Assembly (NCBI RefSeq): GCF_028389875.1
Contig: NC_084665.1
Coordinates: forward strand, 97,445,435 to 97,509,434
Source of the DNA: Rhea pennata
Lineage: Eukaryota; Chordata; Aves; Rheiformes; Rheidae
Direction of reading: 5' to 3'
Length of the DNA: 64,000 nucleotides
Shown: positions 42,391-58,878 of the stretch, piece after piece
Layout of the letters: every line of letters starts with the position of its first letter
How positions within the stretch are numbered: the stretch's first letter is position 1
The notes under the pieces: model-generated
Database searches by the model: none
Told to the model about the DNA's origin: nothing
The model's input: only the letters and a program-made list of their open reading frames with translations
Position numbers and translations under genes: made by a program

Positions 42391-44710
42391 GCTAGCATTT
42401 GAGGTTTTGGGGAGCTTTCATACCAGGAAACAGATGAAGCTGAGCTGTAGGATGTGCTGCCTGGCTGCTGAGTAATTGCATCAGATTTAGTCCTTGATGA
42501 GCAGATAACATTGCAAGGAGAGTCTCTCAGAGCAGAAGGAAAAGACAGGCAACCAGGAGTACAGACAGGAGGCACAGTTATCCCATCTCCTAGATACCCG
42601 CTATCAGTCCTCTCAGATCTCAGAGTTCTCTCTTCTGCAAAACCACGATCCTGGTCTGGGTCAGCACTGGAAGCTCCATCTAAAATACTATAGTCCGTTT
42701 CTTCATAATACCCGTTTTCAATCATTTCTTGATCCTCGTTGTCTTCTTCATCTTGTTGAGAAGAGCAAATCACTTGTTTTTCATATGTTTCCTTTTGAGG
42801 GCTAACAGGATTGCTGTTGTCCATCGGCCAAATATCTGAAATATCTGTGCTGCTTCGAGAGCCAAAATAGTTTTCTACAAGCCCTTGCTTTACTATATCA
42901 GTACTACTGGTTGGAGAAAAATTATCTGTACCAGTTTCACTTTTAACTATTAACAATTCTTCAGTTGTCTCCTCTACTCCTAAAGTTTCATTATGTTTTC
43001 GTTCATTGGTTTTTTCAATCTCACACTCAGCATTTACGGATGAACAACCTGACACAACAGATGGCTCACCCATACAAGTAATTTCCAAAGGCAATTTATC
43101 TGTTTTTTCTGTAGTGTTTTGATGCTTTTCAAGGTCCTGAGAATCCTTGGAAGTTGCACCAAGGTTTGCCCGTGGGCTGTAACTTTTGTTATCAGTAGAT
43201 GTATCGTCATCTGAAGCAACTAAGCGCAAAAGATCTTTTGTGTCTGAATGTGAGGAATGTATGGACAGAGTTTCATTATCTGAATGCCCTGAAAATACAA
43301 CACACTGTTGCTGCAAATTGTTATTTGGTTTTTCACTGTCATCGCATTTTGGTAAGTCAATTGCTCCAAGATCCAATACAGTTTTGCTGTCACTTAGCTG
43401 GCATTCAGGTACAATAGATATCTTTGAATTTTCATCAGGTGACAGCTCATCATCTGAAGGCAGAGAATTTATTGATGTCAGGGATGACTGTATTTCACTT
43501 ACAGCACTGGTACTCTCAGTACAATGGCTTTCTATTGCATTTTTTATAGCACAGTCTGGTTTTAGCAAAAGCTGAGGAAATAATCTTTCACTAGTGTATG
43601 CACTTTGCCCTGGAACATTTTCAAAAACCTGATCAGGGTTGGGGTGAGTTGCAAAAGAACTTGGTTCGCTTTCTACACCTGAATCTGAAAACCTAGAGGA
43701 GGCACAAGTTACACTAACATCTGGTAATTTAGTCATGTCTCTACTTACAGAAACTGGAGTTTCTTTTGTAGAAAGAGCAGGCTGATAACTTCTTGCTCTT
43801 GTGAAGACATCACCAGTATGTCGGAAATTTCTTTCATGGACATCTTCCTTCCCAAATACTTGTTCTCCTGAGTTCAGCTGATTTTCAGATTCTGAAGCCT
43901 GAATATGGGATGTCACCAAATTCTCTCCTTGCAGTCCATCTTGTGGAAACTCAGCCCACGATCCAATGTGAACAGTTACTTTCTCCCCTTCGTAGGGATT
44001 CTTATTACTCGGTTTGACCTCAATTGTCCTGACACCTGATGAAGTTGGCTGACCTTCATGACAACCGTCAAGCGTACCTCCGGGCTGCAAAGCACTATCT
44101 GTTTCTGTAATTCCAGGACCTGCCTGGGAGATATTAAGTCCACCAAAATCGGCCACATTTGCACAGTAAGAATTCACTGGGCTACACTGACTTGGTTGAA
44201 CACTTTCAACCTTGGCAGTCTTTTGCTCAGTTCTAGATGGCAAACATGCAAGTTCTGTTTGACTTATTTGCCTTGTGCAGGTCTTTGTATCACAAGGAAA
44301 TCCACCTAACATAGGGTCTAGCCCTTCAGTAGCATTACATGAAGGTCTGACCTCTGAGCTTCTAGAGGAATCTTCCAGTGCTGCACTTTTCAAGCATTTG
44401 TAGCCCACTAAGACCACAGAGTCCTTAGAGTTCTGTTTCACAATTTTTTTTGTGTTCTCAGGTTTCATCGTTTTCATAAGCTTAGTAACCTTAACTTTGG
44501 ATTTATTTGCATCTTCATTTTTCCCTTTCAAAGATTTTGTTAGCAGCTTTTCACTTTCTGCATGCCAAAGGTTGGAGGCACCTGCAGGTCTTATTTTCAA
44601 TTCTGGGCTAGTAAAGCCAGCTACAAAACCTTCTTCAGCCTCAATTTTATCCAGTTTATTGGACTCTGACCTTGGAAGATTCTGAACTACCAACCAGGGT
44701 ACATCCAGAT
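42391..44710 (-). CDS. FAM135A: FAM135A exon 11 of 18 in window (giant exon)
   Basis: A single 2,320-nt exon between acceptor TAAAAG and donor GC|GTAAGTGA, encoding about residues 394-1166. It starts LDVPWLVVQNLPRSE. It is rich in Ser, Asp, Glu and Asn, has a basic Lys-rich stretch near its start (EKLLTKSLKGKNEDANKSKV) and no recognisable folded domain. A late acidic segment (SQQDEEDNEDQEMIENGYYE) precedes YSILDGASSADPD and RTDSGYLGDG. A large exon for a disordered linker is the known FAM135A arrangement. It probably carries phosphorylation sites; this is inferred from composition. Confidence 0.97.
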
Positions 44711-45547
<837 letters not shown>

Positions 45548-46871
45548 TTACAACAGTTTTTGAAAATTGACCAGGATTCCCACACTGCAATGTTACTAAC
45601 TTGCATGGACTACACAGACAATGATTTTTTATAAATGCCCAGTTCAGCTGTACGAGGGAGCAGATGCCATGGACAAGACTATCAACTGAAAAGAGAACTT
45701 TAACTTATGCCCTGGATGACTGAGGGAACTGCATTAGACTCAGTTGCCTGCTGAAAACTCAATTATAAAGAAATGAATCATCCAAACAAGGCTCATCTGG
45801 AACACTAACATGCAAAAATATTAAGAGGAATTCAAAACATTCCCGTAGGGATGCAAGTGCGAGTTTGCACCGGACCCCACGGGCAGGCATTGCACCCCAG
45901 CAGGTCCCCATCCTCGGCAGTGCAGCGAAAGCCAAGCCGTGTGTAGTAGCTGGCCACGTCCTCAGCATGGACACGGCACTGGGCAAATCCGCTGCGTTAA
46001 CTGGCAAACACAAACCTTTAAGGACCAAGTTTACTTTTGTTAAAAGATAAAGAACTGCTGAGAAGCAACTGAAAGCTCCTCTTCATCCTGATAAATCACC
46101 ACAGAAATGTTTAGAGAGCGCATCAGTTGGTCAAGTTTTATGTTTTGTAGCTTCCACCTTTTCTTTTTCCCCTTATTTTTTTAATTAAAGAAAATTTGGG
46201 GAAAAAATCTCCAAGGTATTTAGAAAAAACACTCTCCAGACTTCACTATAAGCTTCAAGCCCTTCCATCTCAGCATTAGAATCCAGTTTATTGTATTGTA
46301 CAGAATTAACCTCAGTGAGGTTATCTCAGTGAGGCACATCATCTATGAAGTGCCTTGGACAATATTTTAAAGTCAAAGGAAGTAAAAGAAAACATTAAAT
46401 CAGATACTTCCTTGTAAAGACAGCTTCCAATCTCAGTGATCATAAGCACATGCACACACAAACAGAAGAGACCTACGTGCTACAAGTTTGCGTGTACACA
46501 AGGTGGGCTAGAATCAGAGCACCCCTAAGTAACATCCTCTGTGTTTTCCCAACTAGCATATTAAATGGGTATCTACCTTCTAAAAATGTAATTTACTCAC
46601 AGTTAACCCTTAATGTTCTCTCCAGAAAAGGACAACACTCCCTCTACAGACATCTACTGTTTCAAAACTAGGTTTTTAAAGCAATTGATCATCATGATGA
46701 CTGGCTGTCATCCTAAATAACTTAAAAATAATCAAGAGATCTTAATCAGCTGTATGACAGGAAATAAAATAATAACAGGAATATTTCCCAATTAGTAGAT
46801 GTTTCTGTGATGCCAGACCAAGAATAGAGCATAAAACTGTTTCTCAGCAGGAAAGGGAGGTGGGTTTGAAT

Positions 46872-47132
46872 TTAGCTGCAGTCAGTCACTTCATCACGTA
46901 AAGTAACAGGAATTATAGGGAGAACAGGTCTTGACAATTCTGCCATTGACTGCTTAGAAAAGCAAGAGGAAGGGTTTCTTTTGTTTGCTATTCGTAACTG
47001 TTCAAACAATTCCAGTACTTCTGGAGAAAATCCAATGACCAGCTCCAGTGAGCTCTCAGTACAACAGCAAAGGCACAACGCTAGTAGAAAGCAAACTTCG
47101 GACTGCTCCAAATGCCCAGATAAATTAATATT
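46872..47132 (-). other. Candidate alternative terminal exon inside FAM135A
   Basis: After a strong acceptor (polypyrimidine CATTTTTCCCCTTCAG) an 86-codon frame runs to TAA at 46,872-46,874. It is open in phase 0, exactly the phase with which the upstream exon (49,880-50,035) ends. Joining the two would give a FAM135A form cut short before the giant exon and the hydrolase domain. The peptide reads NINLSGHLEQSEVCF, a Cys/Leu-rich helix (LALCLCCCTESS), LELVIGFSPEVLELFEQLRI and a polar tail. I do not recognise it, and no polyadenylation signal was seen close behind. It could also be a pseudogene fragment or chance. Confidence 0.3.
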
Positions 47133-48138
47133 CTGAAGGGGAAAAATGCAGTATATATATATTATCATTATATTTTTGGACTTATCAAACTGAAAGGAAT
47201 GATTTTGGAGTACCATGTTCAGACCTACCAGAAGATGTCACTATGGAACAAATATCTCCTATAAGCTAATATAGTGTGCCAAATTTTGTAATACTAAAAT
47301 AACATATCTCAAGTAGTTTTTTCAATAAAACTCAGTTAAAAAATTTATTATTAGGAGGATATTATAGGTGACAGATGCTCCAATAAGCCTAAAATTTCCC
47401 ACCTTTTTAATGCAGCAATTAAAACCTGGTAGAGCTTTTTATGAGATGTATTCAAAGTGATTGTAAGGTATTTAAAATATACTATTTCATTATAACCTTA
47501 TTTTCTAACAACATTCCAGCAAAAACAGCTGTTTTATAAGCATATAAAATCAATGCACAGGGAGTGAAAGTTATTTGACCAAATGCTGAGGGCAGGAACT
47601 TCTAGGGAGCTATTTTACTATAGACATCTAAACCAGCCATATGAATGTGTTCTAGAAGTGTTTGTTTCTCTTGGATTAATACAAGACTTTCTCAGGGAGA
47701 ATCTCCTGTAGAAAGCGCAGACGATATAGTATTGTAAGAGGAAATGGTAAAATTAAGAGACATTTAGCATCCAGAAAAGAATACAACAGAGTATCTGCCT
47801 TTAGGAAGACAATGAAGCATAACGTAACTGCAGAACTCACTAAAACATTGCTAGTAGACACGTCTTTTTCCAAAACAAAGATCAACTTTTTCAGTTATAA
47901 CAATGATCACCTTTGAGCCCAGTGGTATTAATTTAAGAGACTGAGCTTTCCTCAAAAGCAAGCCACTCTAAGGACTATGGGAGATTCCCCATCTCACACT
48001 GTTATACTGTGAGTACAGATTCATACCTCCAGAAAACAGCATTTCTGCAGCTTTGATTAAAAAATAACTTTTTTTAAGTGACAGTAGGCATATAAGCAAT
48101 TGGAAGAGGAAAAAAATGTAGGTATGAAACCAAATGTC

Positions 48139-48140
<2 letters not shown>

Positions 48141-48179
<39 letters not shown>
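48141..48179 (+). repeat. Poly(T) run, 39 nt
   Basis: The longest mononucleotide tract in the window. In the FAM135A transcript it is an A39 run followed by no recognised retrocopy. Its length is likely to vary between individuals or assemblies. Confidence 0.95.
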
Positions 48180-48181
<2 letters not shown>

Positions 48182-49270
48182 GAGAGGGAGGAAGGGACCT
48201 TCTCTTTTGTGAAAACTGGAAGGCATCACAAATATACTTTTAATATGCACAATATCTCAACTCAGTGTAATTAACTACTTTGATTTACCTTTATTAAAAT
48301 AACTGCAGTGAAATTCAATTTTTAAGGTATTTGGCAGTTAGAGAGACTGAATTAAATCAGAGCGCTCAAAAAGAACCACATTGAAGAAACTATGCACACA
48401 TCATTCCCATTACCCAATATATTTTATATTTTAGCACCAGGACCAACAAAAATATTAAAGCTTATTCTTGCTTATTAAATACATATTTCTAAAAACACTA
48501 ACATAGCAGCAGTGGAATGCAAGCACAGGTTAACTGAAATAGTATTCTCCTTTTATAGCTTCTACCAGAATTAACTTCAAGGATTCCTGAATTTATATGA
48601 ACAGCATGTAGTGATAAGTAAGACGACAGAGGAACAGTGAAATGATCACAGGTTCTTACTGCTGGCATGTCTAATCTAACAAATAAATCTTTCTGAAAGA
48701 TTTAATTTGTCCTCCTGACTAAGCCTTGAACTTCTCATTAACAATGTAGTTTATCAAGTCTTTATGGTCCATCCCCTCCAGAATCTAAAGAGAAAAGCTT
48801 TTAATGCAAGGGACAGAAATGAAGGTTAGACCAATCAGATCTTTGAGAGCTAAAATGTTGAAGCAGATTTTAGCCCATGACAGTTAAAATATTTAAATCA
48901 CTGATGGCATGTATTCTCCTTAACCACTAGCAAACTGCCTGCAGCTTTACAAGAGCAGCTTTTAGATAGCTTCTTAAGATGACCTTTTCCATAATGTGTT
49001 GTGATAAATGCATGGGTTATGATCTCAGACAGTAAAGATGTCAGGCCAGCTGAAATCCAAGTTGTGTGCTTTGTTTTGTTTTTTGTTTTAATAAATCCTA
49101 GTCTGAAAACTTTAAAACGTCAGGTTTGTTCAAATCTTTGATAACAAAAGTGGGGAAGAAAAAGTATTTATTAGGAGATGAAAGCACAGCTTTAGCTAAT
49201 ACTTGAAAATTGTTCAATCTGAGAATCAGTGTTGCTGTGATTCTGCCCATAGAAAACCCACAGCAACTGT

Positions 49271-49415
49271 ATATACATGCATATACATATATATATATGA
49301 TAAATAGACAGATAAATAGAACAACTTTCTGCGAGCGTGGTTATTGCTGCATATATATACACATTATATACACACATACACACATATACACATACATATA
49401 CATATATATATATAT
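49271..49415. repeat. Interrupted TA/CA microsatellite cluster
   Basis: Several blocks of atatat and acacat, separated by about 50 bp of ordinary sequence. Open frames across it are artefacts of the repeat. Confidence 0.85.
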
Positions 49416-49774
49416 GCTTGCTCACATCTCAATTCATTTCTGATTTTAAAATCCTGCTTAAGAGCCCCTTCACAGCTTATGATTGTTATAAATTCTTAAC
49501 TCAGGAAAAATATACTTCATCGCATGACTTGAGTAGACAGCCTAGATATAGCAGTAAAATGGGCAAGCACTAGGCATGCCTCTTGAATAAAAATATATCA
49601 TTCTACACAAATACCTCTTGTGCCACAGCCTACCCTTTGCCTTCTGAACTGCATTTTTTATTCAAAAGTTCAATAAATTAGTTGGTTTGTATTTTATATA
49701 TTATATTCCAAGAACAAGCTCTAACAGGATACATGAGCCAACAAATGCAATCCAACAGCTCCGTTTATGATTCA

Positions 49775-50861
<1,087 letters not shown>

Positions 50862-50911
50862 CTTTACTTCTTCACACAGTTCTGTAAGACGAACTTCTAC
50901 ATCTATGTTCT
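50862..50911 (-). CDS. FAM135A: FAM135A exon 7 of 18 in window
   Basis: 50 nt between acceptor TTTGCAG and donor AAG|GTACTATT. It encodes NIDVEVRLTELCEEVK (with a split Glu before it). Short but in phase with both neighbours and matching vertebrate FAM135A. Confidence 0.95.
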
Positions 50912-53900
50912 CTGCAAAGAGGAGAGACGAGTACACGTGAAAAATGTTTTTCCCCATGTTGCGGAGCAAAAATAGTTATCTCATACACCAATTTAAACAC
51001 ACATTGAAAAGAACAGAGGCCATGAATTAAAATTCGATGCCATGGTAAACACAATAATCAGTCCCAAAATCATGTAAATTTTGAAATCCAGTTAATTTCT
51101 TATTAATTGCTGAGGTTAAGGACAGAACATAACCAACTAAAACCAAGTTTTATTTATCTGAACAGTAAGCTAAGCTACCTACATGCATAAAAATACAGCT
51201 GTTTAATTGCCTAAGGAATTATATTTTGCTCAAAAACTATTCTTTACATAATACTGAGATACTGAAAGGATGATTAAGAATAATTTAATCTTCCACAGTA
51301 CGGCAACTTAAACTGGATTACAATCTGGAAAGACTTATTTCTTAAAAATAAGTCTTCTTTCATATGGAAGGCTATGAACCCAATGGTTAACCTTGTTAAC
51401 CACTCCAATTCTACTCAAGCGATCCCAATCAATTAAATAATAATTTATGACTACGATTTGATTTCCTTCTTTACCTGAGGTACCAGTAATAAAACGGCAA
51501 CTTATGGCCCCTAAAACTGTTTGTGACCAATATTTATATTTAAATTTATTCTTGAAACACAATATTAAGGGGAAAAAAACCACCATATTTCTTGAAAACA
51601 TACATACCAACAAAACACACCTCCAATCCCACAATATAAATAATAATAATAATAATAAAACAAAAAGATATGGACAAGGAACATAAGTTTACCAAATGGC
51701 AACCGTGCTTTTATTTAATTTACCCTTGAATAATAACACCTAGATTTGCTGAATACGTACTGATTTTCAAATAACTGCATCTATTATACTTAATGCCATT
51801 ATACCTAATACCAAACAAATTAACTCACCTAAAGTTCTGAGAAAACCTACAACTTTCAGAAATGCATGAAGCACTCAGAAACAAGATCAGAAATGTTTCT
51901 GAAAGATACTGAATAAACCTGTTAGCTAAATAGGACTTGAAGATAATTATTTTGAAAATGTATGAAAACTGTTTAAGACAACACTTTGGTTGTGTTTGCA
52001 GCTGCACAAGTTTTGTCATTAGTGAAAAAATTAAATGGCTAGTTTATCAGACCCAATACTGAGCCTTTATCTTCACTGTCACACTGCAGTGTGTAATAGG
52101 TTTTGAAAAACAGTTAAAATTTTGAGGTCTAAAATCATTATGGAAAACTCAAAACTACAATGTTCTTAATAAAAACAACAGAATATAGACAATATAATGC
52201 AAAAAGTGAAAGGGAATTAACTATTAACATTCTACAGCAGCAATGTTCATCCAGCAAACGTGATGTAATTTTGCTGGTTCTGTTTCAAAATGCAGAAACA
52301 TTTTCAAAAACAAAATGCAGACGTATCATCTCATCAGGCTCATGACCTGCTATGAGTCTGAACTGTCATTTTATTCTTTCCCACCATAAACTGCCTTGTG
52401 CTTAAACAGCACCGTCTTTCGGCCAGCGCCAGGGGAACAGCGACCCTCTCCGAAGAGGGAGCTGCCCAGCGGGCAGGGGCTGCTGCAGCTGAAGCCTGGA
52501 GAATGTCTCCTGCAGTGGGTGGCAGCAGCAAGCTCTGAGATAGCAGAGGTAACCCGAAAGATTTGGCAGGGGGGAAAATATGAGTCTTTTACTATTTACA
52601 AAGTTGAGTCTGCAATGAATAACCTGAACCTGCCTTTTTTAGCTGGCTATTTAAATGGTGACAACGGACTAAACTCTTCAATCATTTCTGTTTAGTAAGA
52701 TAGGACAACAAAAGTAAACCACCACTAAACCAACAAAACAGTAACAATGTCTCATTTCACCATCTATATTCAGCATAGACATAGTAGCTCGACTCCACAA
52801 ACTTCAGAGTTTGACACACTTTCTCTATGGCTGAATATAGAGGATTTTTTTCTCCTGTTTACATAGAAAAATATTTTATATTATTAATAAAGGTCTGAGG
52901 GGTTATATCATCTGCTTTGAAAACATACCTAGGTAGGCGTCTCTCTGGGTTCGTGGGTATTTTCTTCTGAGAAGGCGTTCATAAAGGACCTGCATGCTGG
53001 CCTTGGCTAGTTACAGGGATTGCACACACATGACTAGTTACTAACCTCCTTTTTTCATCTGCGATTTATTATTTGCCTTAAAGTTAGTAATAAAAGAAAG
53101 CTTATTGCTAGCCTAGCAATTAGTGCAGTTAGATCAGTACACTAAAGTATATAATTTTAGTGTAGTTTCTAGATTAGATACTATTCATGATGTACATTAT
53201 GCTTGCTTGTTTTCCTGTTTATTTCCTGAAACCAGTAATACTTAAACGCTCAGTTATGGTTACTGAGTTCTTTGCACATGCTTCTGCAAAAATCACTGTC
53301 TTCTTAAAAGTATATGATAGTTTACAATGAGTTGAAATGTACATCATAAAATCGAGCAAACAGAAGAAACAAAATTAAAGAGAGAATTTATTTAAAACAC
53401 AGAAAGATGATGATTCTGAAATTTAAACAGGACTTGAGGTTTCCTTCCCCAAAATCCATTTAATTTTCACATATAAGATTTCCACAATTAAATAATTCAT
53501 TTATTTTAAAAATTAAAGATAAATACAACGGACAACAACTGTGTACTTTGTGAAGTCCAGAGTGCTTCAATTTCTTTGCATACATTACATAAACATGGCT
53601 TTCTTTTTTTCATTGCTGATGGATTTTAAAGAAAGTACTGTTAATAATGATAAGCACTGGTTATTTGTCATGAGCAAAAGGTGAGCAATAATAGTGTAAT
53701 TAATATTTATATTATTAGTTCCTTTTGTTATAGCAATTGTCCCAATCAACATGCATACAACTGAAATAAATGAAAAAAATCATAAATAAAAAATAAAGTA
53801 ATTACAGCAGAAACTGAAAAGATTTTGAAAAAAATAGGAAACAAACCGTCAGCAAAATATGTACAATGCATGTCAAATATAATTACAAATTTTCACATCT

Positions 53901-55500
53901 CTCAATCTATTGTTCAGACTTGCATTTCCTTAAGGTAAGCTTTATACTCACAGAAATCACTAAAGGTCTGACTCAAGTTCCACTGAAGCTTATGAAAATC
54001 TTATTGTTGACTTCAGTGAGGTTTGAAGGGTACCACCCAGCTGTGAAATTCAATTACTTGCTTCTTTATTATATGTATTTTTAAAGAATGTTTTACAGAA
54101 CGTAAGGTCCTATGTGAAGTATTTAAATATGATTTAGTCTAAGCCTACCCTTACAATGACAGTAAAACTATCAGATACCATATGGCAAAAAATGCATTTT
54201 GTCAGTAGAAGGAAGACTAAGAGTTGAGTCATTCACGTAACAGGGCACTCCCTCCCCTCTATATCAAAATAAAGATAACTGTCAAAAATATTCCTTGCAC
54301 CTTAACTCTAGCAGTATTTTTACTTCTATAAAGCAAAAGCCTCCGTTTCTGCATTAGTGATATGTGCAATGCATAGACTTTTAGCGCCCTTCCTCTAAAA
54401 ATCCCATTCCAAAAATGGCTTTGCAATTTTGAATATATGTGAAACATTAATTTTTAAGTGTAACATGGCAGCTAGCTACTGATTAAAACAATTTTCCTAT
54501 CTGCATTTCCTATCTCATAAATTCGTAATGCTTAGTTCTGATATTGTTAAAATTATGAAATAGCATAATCAATACCTGCTGTCTACACTCAATGTAAATT
54601 CCAAAAGACCTGTCTGGTTTTTGAATTTAAAAATTACATTACTCAAAGGGAATATGTTCACTGGGAAAAAGGTCCAACTGGTCCTTTATAAGGCCAATGC
54701 ACTTCCTCTTTATTTATAGCACTCTCCCAGTTGTACAAGTTGAGAGCAGGCTCACTCACATACTAGCATGCTACAGAAACGCATTTCATGTGGTATTTTC
54801 AGGGGTTTTTTTTAAATCAAATGTGGTTCATTCAAGTTACCAGGAGTCTTCACTGACATGAACGTGTAACTTAAATTTCTTTCTATGAATCTGTTCTGTA
54901 AGAGTTTAATTTTAACTTCATTAAAGAAATAGCTGCTCTGAAAACATATTTTAACTACTCCGTTCTACAGAAACGGTTCTTCTGTATTCAGATTGTTTTT
55001 CCTAATTCTCAGGTAATTAAGCCATTGGTCAACCAGCCAGTTTAAAGGACAAACTACAAATTGAGTCAGCAGCAATTTCTTTTTGTAGGTCTTGTTTTCA
55101 TGTAAGTTTCCAATGTAATATTCTTCTTAAAATTTCAAATTTTAAATGACTATACCATGTTTCCTATAATATACAAGTACAGCATGCTTGTTTCCCGACT
55201 GTGAGTTTCTCCAACTTTCTCACCACAAAAAGCAATGATTTGAAAAACAGGCCAAATCTGAAAACAAAGACCTACAAGAAAAAATTATTTGTATAAATTC
55301 AGACTGTTAGCTCATTATTTCATTAGTAGGGTGATGGTACTTTATTTTTTTTTCCATGAATTATCAAGTTCCAGTTCAGTTTGAGCAAAAAATTTTAGAT
55401 ATCCAAGATGTACAAAATTAATGCCAATTCAACCTAGAAGAGGGGACATTTTTAATAAACACTGAAAGGAAAGCGATGCATTTTATTATATTCAACATAC
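50912..55500 (-). other. FAM135A: FAM135A intron (between exons 6 and 7)
   Basis: 4.6-kb AT-rich intron. It holds a (TAA)n run at about 51,639-51,658 and a GC-richer patch at about 52,420-52,560 of unknown origin. No exon recognised. Confidence 0.85.
51639..51658. repeat. (TAA)n microsatellite
   Basis: Six to seven tandem TAA units. Confidence 0.85.
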
Positions 55501-55654
55501 CCAGTTCAATTCGGTGAGAAGAGGGGAGCTCCTTTGTAATCATAATGAAATAGCTATGTAACCCTTTGAAAGCAAGCAGCAAACTGGCACAAAGTGTGTA
55601 GTGGAAATTATAGGCATGATTGAGGAAAGACTCTGAAACTACAAAACTGCAACC
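55501..55654 (-). CDS. FAM135A: FAM135A exon 6 of 18 in window
   Basis: 154 nt between acceptor TTTTTAG and donor G|GTATGTTG. It encodes GCSFVVSESFLNHAYNFHYT, LCASLLLAFKGLHSYFIM and ITKELPSSHRIEL. Part of the N-terminal FAM135 domain. Confidence 0.96.
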
Positions 55655-58322
<2,668 letters not shown>

Positions 58323-58393
58323 GAATAGTCTGTATCTGTGAAGTGTAGATCTAATGTTAGCAGAAAATTCATTTCATTAAGAGATTCTTCAAT
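58323..58393 (-). CDS. FAM135A: FAM135A exon 3 of 18 in window
   Basis: 71 nt between acceptor CTTTTTAG and donor TC|GTAAGTTT. It encodes IEESLNEMNFLLTLDLHFTD and TDY, with a split Ser. Conserved N-terminal domain. Confidence 0.96.
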
Positions 58394-58508
58394 CTAAAAA
58401 GAAATAGCACAATCATGAAATCCTTTCAGGTCCCATATTTATAGTAAAGCAAACTGTAAATAACAAAGACTTAAGGATCTGGATACAGTAAGCTGAACGG
58501 CAGATTAC

Positions 58509-58648
58509 CTTCCTCTCATCTAACAGCATTTTTATTTTGAAAATCATCACATCATTCACGGAAACTTCTTCATTTTTGTAAAGAATCTGAAATGTTTTAC
58601 TGCAAACTACATTGTCATGGACTGAAGCAGGAAAGGCAAGATCTGCAC
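58509..58648 (-). CDS. FAM135A: FAM135A exon 2 of 18 in window
   Basis: 140 nt between acceptor CTTTTCAG and donor AAG|GTAATCTG. It encodes ADLAFPASVHDNVVCSKTFQ and ILYKNEEVSVNDVMIFKIKM followed by LLDERK. Conserved N-terminal domain. Confidence 0.97.
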
Positions 58649-58771
58649 CTGAAAAGAGAGAACCAAGTGTTAATATAATTGGTCTAGAATCTGGAAATTC
58701 TGGAGCAGCTAATAAGTGAAACTCCCATTCCTATAATTTCCACGTCCACTATTAGAACTATCTTTATTAAC

Positions 58772-58878
58772 GGAGATCACCTTAGCAATGGCTGATGCAG
58801 AGCAACCGAAGAAGCACGGACAATAACAGACATGACAGAAGTGGAAGTAATCAAACTTAACACTGATGTAATGATGAA
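58772..58878 (-). pseudogene. Frameshifted partial duplicate of FAM135A exon 4
   Basis: 107 bp align to 57,939-58,047 (exon 4 3' half plus donor) with about 10 substitutions and one 2-nt deletion, roughly 90% identical. The deletion falls in the codons for HLSV and shifts the frame. The donor survives as AAG|GTGATC, but the exon's 5' half and acceptor were not copied. It is therefore a pseudoexon, placed upstream of exon 2 in transcription order. Confidence 0.92.

Noticed and set aside
43186-43575. A 129-codon plus-strand open frame inside the FAM135A giant exon
   Set aside because: Antisense shadow of a long, well-supported coding exon; no family resemblance.
49192-49573. Open frames rich in Tyr/Ile/His/Thr on both strands
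   Set aside because: Translations of the TA/CA microsatellite cluster.
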